A DNA stretch of 64,000 bases from Stictocephala bisonia (Eukaryota > Arthropoda > Insecta > Hemiptera > Membracidae). A program made the translations under genes and the position numbers. The stretch is from assembly GCA_035578905.1 (NCBI GenBank), contig JAQJVL010000534.1:531163-595162 (forward strand), in the 5' to 3' direction. The notes below the pieces were generated by a model. It did not search any database and was not told the DNA's origin. It saw nothing but the letters and a program-made list of their open reading frames with translations. Shown piece after piece: positions 1 to 12,120 of the stretch; the first letter of the stretch is position 1, and the number at the start of each line of letters is the position of its first letter.

Positions 1-2443
1 AATTTTTCCTTATTGTGTATAAAAGTAGATAGATTATATGTTGTATTTAATATATTAAAATTTTCAACAATTACTGAATGGCAGTGTTTTGATTGTTTAT
101 TTAGTTTTAATAATAATTTAAACTAAACTAATCAGTTATGATTATAAGTATATCCCTAGTTGAATTTATAATTGTACAATAAAGAAGACTTTTATAGATT
201 AGTAAAATGAAACTTACTATGGACGAAACATTAAAACCCCCAAATAAATAAATAAATAGTATTATTTAAAAGTAGCTAATTAAATGATATATACAACAAT
301 ATTTAATTAAATTTGTTTTTTTTTTAATTCCTAGTCGGGAAGTACAAAATCTATTTACTATTAAGTAATTTGTTAATGCAATGTGTCTATAGATACTAAA
401 TGTTCAAAAGTACTTCATGCGTTTACCTTTCCAAACATTTTCCTAACAGAGAACCATTAAAGACAACATTGGAAAATCCTGTTTATTCCTCGTTCATTTA
501 AATGTCATGTATTTAAAAATTGTTAAAATAATTTTAATTGACAACAATATATTGTCATACAGAGAGTATATCTTAGGTATGTGTTGCTTCCAGACAAGAC
601 AGATTTATATAAACTCGTAAAAAAATTAACTTATTTTTACTAAATATGTTATTGACTATTTCATGAATCTTTGGATTTTTTTAATGCTCTATTTTTACCC
701 AGTAAATGGAACATTTGCCTATAAATACATTGATGTGATTTGGTTTCAGAAGTGACTTAATCTTTATGTTCACGCATGATGCATTCTCAATTTAATTTAA
801 TAAACATCTTGAACTTATAAAAGCAATTGACTTCATTTTCTCATTAGCCTACTAAAATAATATTTTATTTTTATAAATGCAAATTATTTTAGGTACACAG
901 TTCTAGAATGTTCAGTTACCTTCATACAATATACTACTAAATAATCTAATAGTATCACAACTACCATAATAATATCGTGGTATTCATTTATAACTATCAA
1001 TACCAGAAGATAAGTAGATAATAATATTCTCATATATTAAGTATTAAATGAATTAATTAAATTGAATTAAAAGTATTAAATGAATTGATAATGAAAGTTT
1101 TACTACAATTATAATAATCTGTAACTATTCCAAAACTTTGCGAGGCAATCCGATTTGAATACATTCTAAACAAGTGGATACATTGTTCTAACCACATACT
1201 CTTTTGATCATTGTGATTAATTCACATATATTTCTAGAGTACAAGGAAGGTCACTAATACCGATGTACTTGTATGATAATTTCAATATTCCTGCATATTT
1301 ACGATATAAATAAATTAGCACAGATAATATTTTATATTTTGCTCTGATTAGGAAGTGACTGTGTATATCCAGGCTGAAATGTCAGCTCCTTGGAAGTAAT
1401 ATAATGTATTGGCATGGGAAGGGTGTTTAATGTTGTCAGAATGACAGATAGATTCCAAGTCACGATATCTTGCATGCATCACTGACATGCACTTTGAGAG
1501 ATGGAATGTATCTGCAATGCACAGATGTATACCAACTCTGGTTGATATTCGAAGTGTATCTTATATTTGATACACGGGAATCAATATGCCCTCAATTTTT
1601 TGAGATATTACAATATAATTATATATAAACGTATTGCTTACAAACATTTTAAGTAGTATGTCAACGTAACATTCATTGATTACGAATTTTAAAATATGTA
1701 GCCTATAATTACATTGAAGACGAGATTTACGGGTCTGGGTTAGTTGTGAAACAACCTATAAAAGACTGTATTTGTTAATTATAGGCCTACACTGTTATCT
1801 TAGTTAATTTCAAATAAAGTTTTGGTAAATTTAAATTAAAAACTATTCAATACAAAATATTTAACTAGTTTACATCTATCTTGATAACATTATTATTAAT
1901 TCTATTAAAGCATATGATTGTTTTTTTATTCAGTTTAGTTCGGGTAAAAAAATTAACTTATTTGTGTAATTTATTACTGTAATATTTTTATTTGATTTCC
2001 TTAAATCTGATATTAGATCCATTTGTTACAAAATTTCTAAATACCGTATTGTGTTTTCTTCCATTAAAGAGTAAGTTATAGAAATAACCCATGCTTAGTA
2101 ACTAAAAAAATGTTCTTTTAGCATTATTTAATGCTTACTCTAGAATAGAATTATCCTACTACCATAACTTGTAAAAATGTTATCATCCTGTAACAATAAA
2201 ACTGTTATGCCGTACCCCGCTTTTGGGAAATCATGTAAACAAGGGTTTACATAAACATTTTTTGTAAAAATACCCAATGCAGTTAAGAGAATGAAATGGT
2301 GTTTTTAGATAGAGTATTTCATTTTCTACAGATTGACATTTGTACGTCTTATTCTATTTTCAGGTTATTCTTCATTCATGCGACAAACATCTGCAATTTT
2401 AGTCCCTCCAGACCTCCACCGGGCAGAAATTGAGCGGGAGTTT
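1..2443. other. AT-rich non-coding stretch
   Basis: There is no open frame above chance, no RNA gene and no clear mobile element here. A short direct duplication (AAGTATTAAATGAATT, twice near 1036-1085) is the only internal structure noticed. It could be intron or intergenic sequence. Confidence 0.6.
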
Positions 2444-2761
2444 CTAAAAGTAGAATTAAAACCAGAAGCGGATTGCCGAGAAGAGACTCGGAGCGAGGTG
2501 GAGGAGGGGACGAAGGCGCGCCACCGCCCTTAGCCAATAACAATCGGGCAGTTCACTCTTCAACAGATACAGTGTTGCCGTAACTCATTCTCCCATGTTT
2601 ATATTCGCCGTGCTACTACACTACGCCTACCAGTTGCTCCGTTCTGAACGAGCTGATGTGGCAACACTGTCACCGAACGTTGTCGAGAATCTCCGACCGT
2701 CCCCGAAGACAGTACCTCTACGCAGGCTTTCCAATCCGCTTCTGGTTTAATTCTACTTTAG
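2444..2761. mobile_element. Non-autonomous TIR element (MITE-like), about 320 bp
   Basis: The left end (2444-2475) and right end (2732-2761) are inverted copies of each other over about 30 bases, differing by two single-base indels; the shared core is AACCAGAAGCGGATTG. The interior is much richer in G and C than its surroundings and holds a second inverted pair, CAGTGTTGCC at 2570-2579 and GGCAACACTG at 2660-2669. I see no clear target-site duplication, so the superfamily is open. The short plus-strand frame that runs into the element from 2333 and ends inside it looks like chance. Confidence 0.7.
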
Positions 2762-5754
2762 TTGCACGTTCTAATTTTATTTCCTACGTTTATTAAATGG
2801 CATAAAAAATTATTAAAAATCTGATATGTATATAATTCATCTTCTTTCGAACTTTCTTCGTCGATTGGCACCAACTTTGTAGTGATTGCATGATAATAAA
2901 CATATGTTTTTATTGATTTTAATGCAACAGCATAAATTATACCGTTCTTTACTCTTTGTGGTTTTGTGAACAGCATAAATTATGTCGTTCCTCAAGATCT
3001 AGGGTTAACCATAGTTAAAGACAGTTTATTTAACGTGACACACTTTAAAAACTACATCTACAAGTTTTATATTGCTTCATTTTTAATATTAGTAGGCCAC
3101 TTACATAATTATGAGGACGACATTTTTCTTCCTCTAGGGTTAATACATTTTTTCAAAGATACATTTCCTGAGATTATAGAACAATTAAATATTGTGCTTC
3201 ATGTTAAATTGTTTTTCAATTTAATGTTGGATAAAGCAATGCATAAAATCTCAATAATATTTTATAGCAATGATGTATTTTTTTAAATAGAAGTTACATC
3301 GTAGATTATTAAAAAGTCTTATTAAGTTATACATTTAAATTAGCTCTTCAGTGTTCCTGTTTTTAAGTATCAATCAATATCTCATTTCCTTTAATATAAT
3401 TATGACACGTGGTGACACCTCAGAGCAAGTATATAATCTCAGACACATCGTGATATAGTCTCTAAGTAATAATATAATTTATAGACAAATCATTAACAGT
3501 TTTAATAATGAAATTACCTTAAAAAGTAACGATGTTTTCTTCATTTCAGCTCCCAAAAAATCTTTCGTTTGTATTAATGAACCACTGCTTTTATATATAT
3601 TGGACAACGTTATATTTGAAATAATTTATCCTCGATTTAGTGTTTTACGTAAGTGATTTTGTTAAATACATTACCATTTAGTTCTAAAATTTTCTACGAT
3701 TGTGTGAGGTATCGTTCATGTTCTTTTAAAGAAAGTTTGCAATTAGAAGACTGTGATTAAATTTCATTAAATAAAAGTGCATACATAATTTTTGTAATTA
3801 TAAGAATAAAACACGAAACACCTTTGCAGCTATACCTTAATCAAAATTGCATTCCAAGGATGTCGCTGAGGAAATAAAACATTATTTAAAGCATAGCTTG
3901 TTCGTAAATTTAAGATCGTAAGTAATTAAGTGCCATTGAATGTTGTTTAGGTATGATAATTAAGTTGTTAGATATAAGTGCAGCTGTTAGATAAATGTTT
4001 CTCTCCTCTAAGGATTAAAAAAAAAACTTCTGGGTAGATTTATAGTTGAATGCACAGATCAGATTAGTTTCATTTAAGTACTGAACGGAGAACCATTTTA
4101 TTTGAAGTTTATGTTAAGAATTTATACCTTACAAAGATATCTTATAGATCCACTCGTAATCTTTAGAGTATATCTCTAAAGGAAATAGGATAATCTTTTA
4201 CCACCATTAAGAAACAAATAAATAAATTATGCCAACAAATTTTCGAATATTATATTCTATCTCTTCAAATTCTAACCAATCGTTCAAGACATTGTTTGGA
4301 CTTATTCAATTATTTCACAAATAATGAACGTGCCATGTTAGCATAAGTTTTTTAAAAATGGTTTCAAGATGTCAAGATTTGAGAGCCTGATTGTTATGCT
4401 CGTACATCATTTTAATGCAAACTCAAATCATAGAACTGAACAATCTATATTACCTTTTTATACTATAGAACACTTAATATAATATACTAGACTATATTAT
4501 ATTTCTCATATCCACGGATACGCTAATCAAAAAAACTCTATTAAGCATTTCAGTACATCAAAGATATTTGCAGTGAAGTCTTGAGAAAAGTGTAAAAATA
4601 AATTATTTCTAGAATAGTTTAGATATCATGTTAACAACAATAAATACAAGATAAGTATATATTTTCTAAATGTTCTATACATATTTAACCATTACACTAC
4701 AATCGTAGGAATCGGATCCTTAACCAGTTCCAGTATACGTTATTTATTATGTAATGTCAACAGTAAAACGTATCATGATTCTCTCACAAGACTCCATTCT
4801 AACACCAAAGAAAGCCTTTGAGCTTTTTCGTCACTGAATTCGAAATCTCTTGTGTTTTATCTTTCACACATTCATTTCAAAATAAAAGAGGTATCACTTA
4901 TTTGCTTTCTACCTATTTACTTAAGTTCCACCACACTTTGGATTGCATCATTAGTAAGTGTCTTTCAGGGATATTACATTATCATTAACAAACATCAATT
5001 TTATAGTACAAAAATAAATAGGAGTGTAAATTGGTTAAAATAAATAGGAGTGCAAATTGGTTAAAATATTCTCAACGTTATATCAGCTTAAATATCATTA
5101 CACAATAAATATCATAACACAATAAAATTAAAATGATATTATTCTACTGCAATTAATAATATATATTTTACTAGCCTGCGTAATTGTTTTGAAAGTAACT
5201 TACATCTATAATTTTTATTAGAACATTTAAATCACATGAGGATATTTAAAAAATTGGATATTATATTTTATTAACATAATTATGAACTTTTAAGATAAAA
5301 ACAACTTTCGTTATTTAAACTAAATATAATGTAGCTTGTCACGTCATACTGATAGGTAATATGACTTCCACCTACTAGTGCCTCGCAGCCAGCTGTATGT
5401 GTCAGTACATACTGTATATACACTGCGCAATGAATCATGTGTACTTAGGTATCCGGCATATAACATGTGTATTCAAGATAAATGGGATGGTCGCTCATCA
5501 GAGGTATGTACACTGGATAGAAATGTGCATAGACCAACCTCATATAAGGTACAGGATTGTGAACTGGCGAGATGGCTGTTTGGGTGGACCTACTTATAAA
5601 GTAAATTTAACTATGAAAAACCAAAATTTATATAAAGTTTAAACTTTTATAAGATTACATTTTCACTTTATAGAATATAATTTCTTTTACTTTATAGTTA
5701 AAATTGTAATATCTTAATTAAAAAGTGATCTCCACGTCTAAAAAGGTAAATGTT
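2762..5754. other. AT-rich non-coding stretch with two small duplications
   Basis: No supported gene. A phrase starting ACAGCATAAATTAT occurs twice about 44 bp apart (about 2926 and 2970). A 26-bp unit containing AATAGGAGTG and AAATTGGTTAAAAT is present twice in tandem at about 5012-5066. The open frames at 2758-2976 (minus) and 2966-3286 (plus) match nothing I recognise and share the local AT bias. Confidence 0.5.
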
Positions 5755-5945
5755 GGTCTCAAGACCCTTCCTTAGATTTTATCTGAGATCAACGTGACTT
5801 TCAAAACGTCGGATCGGTTCTTTAACCAGGGCTCAATGGCTTAACGTGACTTCTGCTTCAAGGAAGCATTACTGGTGAATCGTACAAGATACCTAACGAG
5901 AATTGAACCTAGGTTGGCTGCTATAACCTCCTTACTATCAACTGT
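5755..5945 (-). repeat. Possible degenerate tRNA-derived repeat
   Basis: On the minus strand a box-B-like string (GGTTCAATTCTC) follows an A-box-like string (TAGTAAGGAGG), with spacing slightly short for a tRNA. The block is less AT-rich than its surroundings. The match is weak and the call could be wrong. Confidence 0.25.
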
Positions 5946-6140
5946 CCCAAATTCATAATTAAAAAAGTGCGTCCTTTTTTATAACATTTTACGTTAGTTT
6001 ATTGTGCCTATTTTATTATTTCCTTGAATATTAATTTTTCCTACGTTTATTGTCATGTAAATCTTTAAAATTCAAGTTGATTTTTACGCATATAAACAGG
6101 TAATAAAATAATATGAATATTACTATATTGAATATATATT

Positions 6141-6318
6141 GCCGGCGTGGTAGCTCAGTGGTTAAGGCTTCGGACTGCGGAGGGCGTGTTCCAAGGTTCG
6201 AATCCCCACTGAGCCGACGGTCGGTACTTCACTCCTTGAATAAAGTTCTCGCACAAGCTTGCAAACCCATTTGAACTGACGAGTGAAGCTACAAAAATAA
6301 TAAATAATCAAAAAAAAA
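6141..6318 (+). repeat. tRNA-derived SINE, family 1
   Basis: The head resembles a tRNA gene: TAGCTCAGTGG at 6151-6161 fits the pol III A box and GGTTCGAATCCC at 6195-6206 fits the B box. A tRNA-unrelated body follows, then an A-rich tail ending near 6318. The cloverleaf is imperfect, so this is a retroposon head and not a working tRNA. A reversed, more decayed copy lies at 34036-34150 and shares both the head and the following GGTACTT-CACTC-TTG-ATAAA segment. The minus-strand frame at 6162-6365 is a shadow of this element. Confidence 0.85.
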
Positions 6319-7409
6319 TGCATTTCAAGGCCAATTTTAGTGCACCAGATTTTTTCCAGAAACATTCCAAATAACTGAAAGTATTACACAAATATCTGAA
6401 ATAATCTAAGGTGATAACACTAAAACTAACACAATGTTTAGAGTGGTTCACGGACATAGTGTGTGTGGATTACAGGAAACTTGTGTTGGATATTGCCTAG
6501 CCACAAATACCACGTGGGATGTACCGTGGGCTTGGAAATGGTTCAATCGTTGATAGTGTGCAGCTCCGTTGAGGGCACCGATATTAATCATAGTAACCAA
6601 GCTCATGGTAGATTACCACACAAAGATAAAACCGGCCAGCCTTCTCATGTAGTCGCATAACACAATATTTTTCTAATCGTGATTATTGTTATGAGCAGAA
6701 TGGCAATATTAAATTTACCAAACTATTTCAAATGTATAATTCCCTTTTTGTTAAATACAGTTTGCTAACTATTTTACTATTTATACTAAAATGTTACAGG
6801 ATATAAATGATAAACCACTATCAATTATTAGTCCCAACATTTAGTATAAAATACTAGATTGTACATATCTTATAGTAAAATTATCATCTGTCATTCTTAT
6901 TACTTTTTACTTAGCGACTGTTAAAGAACATAGAAATGTATTGCACTGCATCATGAGGAAAGTCAGTTACATTTCTTACACGTTAGTCTACATTATTGGC
7001 TTTCTATTGTCCCATATCACTAATGCAAAATTACTTTTTTTATTTGCCACAATAACAATTTATATTTCAATAATAATATTACTGTACCAGTTAAGAATTA
7101 TATGATGATATTATTAAAAGAAAAATTATTCATTTTTTGCCCACTGTAGCAAAGTAAAAATAATTTAGAGCTGTATAAAACAGATTATATATAATTTAAC
7201 GGCAACATGTTTTGATATTTGGAACATTAGAGCAGAGTAATAGTATTCAATAGTAGGGAATAGATGAACTCACCAAGTCGGAAGACTTACAGAAAACTAA
7301 CATCAATATGAAACTGTTATTAATGAGGCACCACACAAACTACTAACAAACAGCAACTACATTCAGAGCACCTAGGTCAGGGCAGAGACTAGTCAACTAC
7401 AACACTGCT
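6319..7409. other. AT-rich non-coding stretch
   Basis: No gene or repeat recognised. The small plus-strand frame at 6463-6660 has no recognisable motif. Confidence 0.5.
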
Positions 7410-7530
7410 GTATCAGCAGAGCATCAACCACAGACGGAACTTCCGTCGGAAACGGTCCGCGAGATGAACATCGACACACGGCACGGCGCACGCGTGGAGA
7501 CCACCGACCGTGACCGGCACATTTAACACC
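7410..7530 (+). repeat. CpG-rich dispersed repeat containing an ACTTCCG-CGGAAA core
   Basis: A short GC-rich, CpG-rich island in AT-rich DNA. The core around 7427-7475 (CAGACGGAACTTCCGTCGG, then AAACGGTCCGCGAGATG) recurs in diverged form at about 20285-20325 and 20400-20450. It could be part of a mobile-element promoter or leader; the function is unknown. Confidence 0.55.
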
Positions 7531-7771
7531 TGTAGCTATGCTGATTTCATTAATTGAGATTACTTAAAAATAGTAGTTTCTTAATTAGGATATTACGTTT
7601 TGGTAGAAATAAAAAGTAAGTGAACGTGTCACAGCACACAGTATAAATAATGAATTCCTTCCTGATTCCATTTGGTCAGGGGATGATAAACGTTGTTTAC
7701 TGAAATCGATCACTTTATAGATTATAATAGATTTCGGTTGTGTGCCACTCACTTGTTTCTATTGGAAATCG

Positions 7772-7793
7772 TTTTTTTTTTTTTTTTTTTTTT
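7772..7793 (+). repeat. Poly-T tract
   Basis: An uninterrupted run of about 22 T. It may be the tail of a reversed retroposon, but no body is recognised beside it. Confidence 0.9.
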
Positions 7794-8268
7794 ATTAACG
7801 ATAAGAATAATATAAATTGTCTAATCAATAATTATTGACGCTAGAATAATAGACAAACATTCATAACAATATTTAAATACGTATTCATAACCTACTACTG
7901 TTATGGTATTATACATTACATGGATAATCATCACAGTAACAGGGAGAGTCAAGTAATCAAACTGTTTTGCAAACGTTATATTAATTAATCTTTATATTCA
8001 GTATAGAATCACACGAACATCTTTTTAAAAAATGTAATAAACAGAAACAATTCGGTTGGATCTTATTTAATCTTAAACTACAAAAACCGTAAAAATTATT
8101 ACGCCATCCTTGTTCTATCGATCCTGTGGGAAGGCTCCTGGACTGTGTGAGTAAGCTCACGGCTCACCAGCGATTTTCTCGGACAGTTCTTAGCTAATGT
8201 TAGGCCACCTGCATCAAGTCTTCAAATTTTCCAAAGATATTACACCCATTCAATTCTATTCTTAATTA

Positions 8269-8660
8269 AGACACTGATCGTCAAGATATGGGCGAATATG
8301 AGGGGCGAATGAGTATGATGAGTGTAAATGAATGAGTGTAGTCATTTTTACTTAGGTAGACTTTTCCTTAGAAAGAGCTATTTATTAATAGTCCAATAGC
8401 TAGGGCAACTAAGGGATCCACAGCTTTACGTAGAAAATGAGCCACTTAGTGTTGGTCTAATTTTTAGCTTGACACTCAGTTATTTCCCCCTGAACCTCGA
8501 CTACTATCTAACATATACACTCCAGACTGTTCTAGTAGTTTCTACGTCGATGGCAACCATTGAGCGGACGCCGTGTTGGTATTGAGAGGGTCGAGCATAG
8601 AATCAATCGCTTACTATCTCCTCAACACTTTATTCCCAAGTACCTTGGATACAGAACTCC
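8269..8660 (+). repeat. Dispersed repeat family A, long copy A1
   Basis: Begins near AGACACTGATCGTCAAGATA and continues through GAATGAGTGT, a TTAGAAAGAGCTATTTATTA segment, and CACAGCTTTACGTAGAAA to about CAAGTACCTTGGAT. It aligns along almost its whole length with the reversed copy at 60540-60957. Shorter copies lie at 25795-25935, 53850-54120 and 56551-56690. No coding potential is seen. The small frame at 8560-8880 overlaps the tail and is not supported as a gene. Confidence 0.8.
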
Positions 8661-9340
8661 ACCACCAATGCCGACTTTTTTTTATAAAAGTATCTTTTAT
8701 AAAATCCATATGAGTAATAAAATAATATTGTTCAATGTTATTATTTATTTACTTAATTTTGTACTGAGATTGAAAATTAACTGTATATATTCTAAGGGGA
8801 TTTTCCTCTCACCAATCCTTTCCAGTGGCCAATTACAACAATCAGTTGAAACTACCCTAGGGCTTAAACATGTGACTTGAAATGAGAGGCTGAAGTGACG
8901 GAGTTTGGTGCAACATTTAATAAAGGCCTATTTATACTAAATTCTATTAAGTATACTATTTAAGCTCATACTGTAGACCTGTCTGTGTGATGACCATTTG
9001 GTACTGCAGATTTAATGTTGGGCTTTCAATTGTAATAATTTATTGTTTTTTTTTATTTGCAGAAAATATTAGACATTTTTAATATATACAACAATCTGTA
9101 AAACTAATATTTATTGTTATGAAAAAATCTAAGTTTTCAAAACTCCATGTTTAGCCAATAATCTCTTTCTATCGATAAAGGTGTGTTATACAAATCAATG
9201 TTGTTATCTATATTTTACATTTTATTGTTATAATTGATTTTAAAATTAAGTTAACCTTAAAATTGTAATGAATAAAGTATTCTTTGTGAAATGCATTAGC
9301 TGAATTAAAATACTCTTGAGAAGGAGATTGTAAGCTCTAA
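8661..9340. other. AT-rich non-coding stretch
   Basis: Nothing recognised. Confidence 0.5.
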
Positions 9341-9445
9341 TCAACTCGACGCATTCAGTAGAATGGTTTCTCGCCTCAATCTCATTTTCAAACGTCAACC
9401 CTTAGCCCTTAGCTGTGGAAGCTCTCATTTTATCGCCTGTAAAAG
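9341..9445 (+). repeat. Dispersed repeat family B, copy 1
   Basis: The string CTCTAATCAACTCGACGCAT and the following AGTAGAATGGTTTCTC match 26888-26940 with few changes. The following CGTCAACCC stretch also aligns loosely. It is a two-copy dispersed repeat of unknown class. Confidence 0.6.
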
Positions 9446-9701
9446 TGCAAATGGCATCTGAGCACTGGGCGAGTCTACGCCAGTCTCCTAACAGATTAAC
9501 TTTAACCAAACGTATCTTCAACTCAAATGTTTTTATATTTGTAGGTGTGCTAATCAATAACATGACATAACATTTTCAAATTTGTGATTTTTCAAATTTA
9601 TCAATTTAACTATATTGTAAAAGTTCATAAGTGTTAACGTGTATATATTTTGAGTCTCGAGTCACTGGTAATAACTAAACGTATTTAAAAAATAAGATAT
9701 A

Positions 9702-10933
9702 CAGGGTTATTCAAAAATATATGTACACTTTCATACATCAATGAAAATGAAACAACGTCATCTACACATTAGTGGCTAGCTAGTAAACTAAAGCTTTACT
9801 ACAACAGCTGATTTTTTTGTAACACTCTAGTTTTTGTTTATTTGAAAACTTTTTTTAATGCGTTGGAAAGACTTTTTGTCTTCTTGAACCAGAGAAACCA
9901 ATAAGTTATTGCAGTACAACGTATCTTCTTAACACGTTTTCAAAAAAGGCCACCATATAGGAAGTCTATTTATGATAGGCACTATGAATTAAACAATTAA
10001 GATTATTTGTGCAAATCAAAAGGTTATGGGAGGCTAGAAGAAGGTCTTGTTGAACAGGTTCGAGCTATCTTACGCAGTCCAAAAAAAGTCAACGTCTAGG
10101 TAAGTGTAGAACTTCAAATTCCACAGACGATAAAACGTTAAAGATGAAACCATACAGGCTACAGCTGCTGCAAAAACTACGTGATGATGATCAGAGAATC
10201 GTTTGGCATTCTGTGTTGACATCTAGACATATTATGAAATAGATGGATTCATTGATCGACTAACCTTTGGTAATGAACATACGTTTCATATCTGCGGAAT
10301 GTTTAACAAACACAACGTGCGTATCTGGGGAGCAGAATACCATAGGGAAATTGTTAGACGTGAGAGGCATTCTCCTGAGTTAAATATCTTTGAGGCTGCA
10401 TCAAAGTAAACGGGCTTTTTTCTTTCAAATAAATACAGTCAGAGTCCCATCCAACATGGTGAGTGGCTTATCTCTCAAATAGAGGAAGACAGTAACGACT
10501 GTATATTGGCTGAAGATGGTGCTCCGCCACAGTGGCTCCACGATGGCAGAGATTATCTCGATGAGCATTGCCGCATTGCTGGATTGGTCGTGCAACTGAC
10601 AACAACGTGTCACTCATGCGTTGGCCACCTCGCAAACTGGACTTGACAACATAGGAAGTTTTTATTTCCCCGTTTTCATTTAGCCTCTTGAAATTGAGTC
10701 AGCTTATAATAAAATATGTACAGTATTTACGTCATTACCATCGGCAAAGTCTGGTCAGAACTTGACTATAGAGTTAATATCTGACGTAAGACTCGTGGGA
10801 CACAATATGTAGAACATTTATAAAATGTAAAAAAAAGACTTTATAAAGTCCACTTTACAAAGACAATATTTTAATTTCTTCTGGTTTAATCCAACTTACT
10901 GTGTTCACTAAAACTAAAAAAAATATAACCCTG
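9702..10933 (+). mobile_element. Full-span, inactivated mariner-type DNA transposon
   Basis: The ends are inverted: CAGGGTTAT at 9702 and ATAACCCTG ending at 10933. Each is flanked by the dinucleotide TA (9700-9701 and 10934-10935), the target duplication expected of the Tc1/mariner superfamily. The 1.23-kb length suits an intact-length mariner. The interior carries a badly decayed transposase reading on the plus strand (see the pseudogene entry). The element cannot encode its own mobility. Confidence 0.85.
9865..10655 (+). pseudogene. Mariner-like transposase pseudogene
   Basis: Translating across frames gives pieces in the right order for an insect mariner-type transposase with an N-terminal helix-turn-helix and a DDE_3-type catalytic domain. 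Near 9905 I read VIAVQRIFLTRFQKRPP; near 10045, VEQVRAILRSPKK; near 10147, KPYRLQLLQKLRDDD; at about 10250-10400, a block with HNVRIWGAEYH and HSPELNIFEAASK; near 10515, EDGAPPQW; and near 10617, MRWPPRKLDLTT. Stops and frameshifts occur between and within these pieces. The first catalytic site, normally SDE-like, reads GNE (LTFGNEHTFH), so its Asp is lost; the second (EDGAPP) and the third Asp (LDLT) are still visible. Sequence beyond the third Asp is missing or scrambled. The minus-strand frame at 10425-10613 is a shadow. Confidence 0.85.
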
Positions 10934-11119
10934 TACTAAATAATATGTTATAGTGGTTACCAATATGTTTTAAAGTGCTTACTTATAACAACATATGACA
11001 TGTTTTATAATCACTGTTAAACCTATACTGTATAAATAGATAGTTAAAATTAGTTTATAATAATACAACATAAAAGGTATTAGCTTAATAATCAGAAGAG
11101 TTTATTCTCATGACCTTCC

Positions 11120-11297
11120 TAATGACTCATGATGGGGTATCGCCAGAGAACATTCCCGGTCATACGTGTTTGAACCCCATATATGTAATTGTAAGGCATA
11201 CTGGCACATTTGATCATGAATTTAATGTATAATCACACAAATCTCTATAGTTTCTGAGTAAATCACATGAAAATTAAAAAAAAAATAAAAATTGAAG
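11120..11297 (+). repeat. Weak SINE-like candidate
   Basis: A box-B-like string (GTTTGAACCCC, near 11168) is followed by an A-rich tail ending near 11297. No convincing A box is seen. It may be coincidence. Confidence 0.25.
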
Positions 11298-12069
11298 TCA
11301 CACCACAAATTTTTGGAAGCGTTAGTTGGGAAATATTTCCTTTCTTATCAAGTATCTGTGTTTATGTGAACTGGGGATGGTAAACCGGATCTACAACAAT
11401 AACATTTAGTACATCTAGAACCCATATAACTAATATGAAGTATTCTCGTTTAGTCTTTAACTCTCATCACAGGGACAAACATTGTGTCGTTCGAATTACC
11501 CCCCACCCTTTGATTGACGAGCCCGTTCCATTCAAGACATCTCATCTCAGGAGTTTGACTGATGGATCCAGTGATGGAACAGGAAAACATCATGATGCAA
11601 TAACTTGACAACATTTTTATTTTGAGTTATTATTCTATGTATGCTATATATATTTATCTATAGCTAAGCCTATATTGAAAGTTTATTTCAAAAGTTATTG
11701 GAATTTAAATATAAAGTTATGAATTAACGTCCTCTTGCGGCTTAGGAACACGTATTAAGATCCTCTATAGCCAAGCTATTTTAATATTAGTATATTATTA
11801 TTAGGAATTATTTAAAACTATTTTAAAGACATTATTAATACAAAATTAAGGATGTAAAAGTATTTCGTTAGAATTTCAACAGAGGTTTACAATCGAGTAT
11901 ATTGCATTTTGAAACCGACAGTAGTTGCAAGACTCATTCAATTCAGTCTTTTACCTCAAGTGTATGTCAAATGGTGTGAACCGTAATAAGTAAGGGTAAC
12001 GTAATTATGAGGATTATAACTATGACACTTTAGTAACATAACATTCTGATATCATAACTTGGACACAAA

Positions 12070-12120
12070 TATGTTATTGTAGATATTTTTAAAATTTTAA
12101 AAAATATCTACAATAACATA
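12070..12120. repeat. 51-bp near-perfect hairpin
   Basis: Left arm TATGTTATTGTAGATATTTT and its continuation mirror the right arm with a single T indel and almost no loop. It is AT-rich. It could be a foldback remnant; a small-RNA precursor is possible but the lack of a loop argues against it. Confidence 0.7.

Noticed and set aside
2966..3286. 106-residue plus-strand frame as a gene
   Set aside because: Composition follows the AT-rich DNA, no family motif, no promoter or splice evidence.
6141..6215. Functional tRNA gene
   Set aside because: A and B boxes are good but the acceptor and T stems do not close, and a SINE body and tail follow.
12070..12120. microRNA precursor
   Set aside because: Arms meet with almost no loop and consist of AT-rich sequence; more like a foldback remnant.
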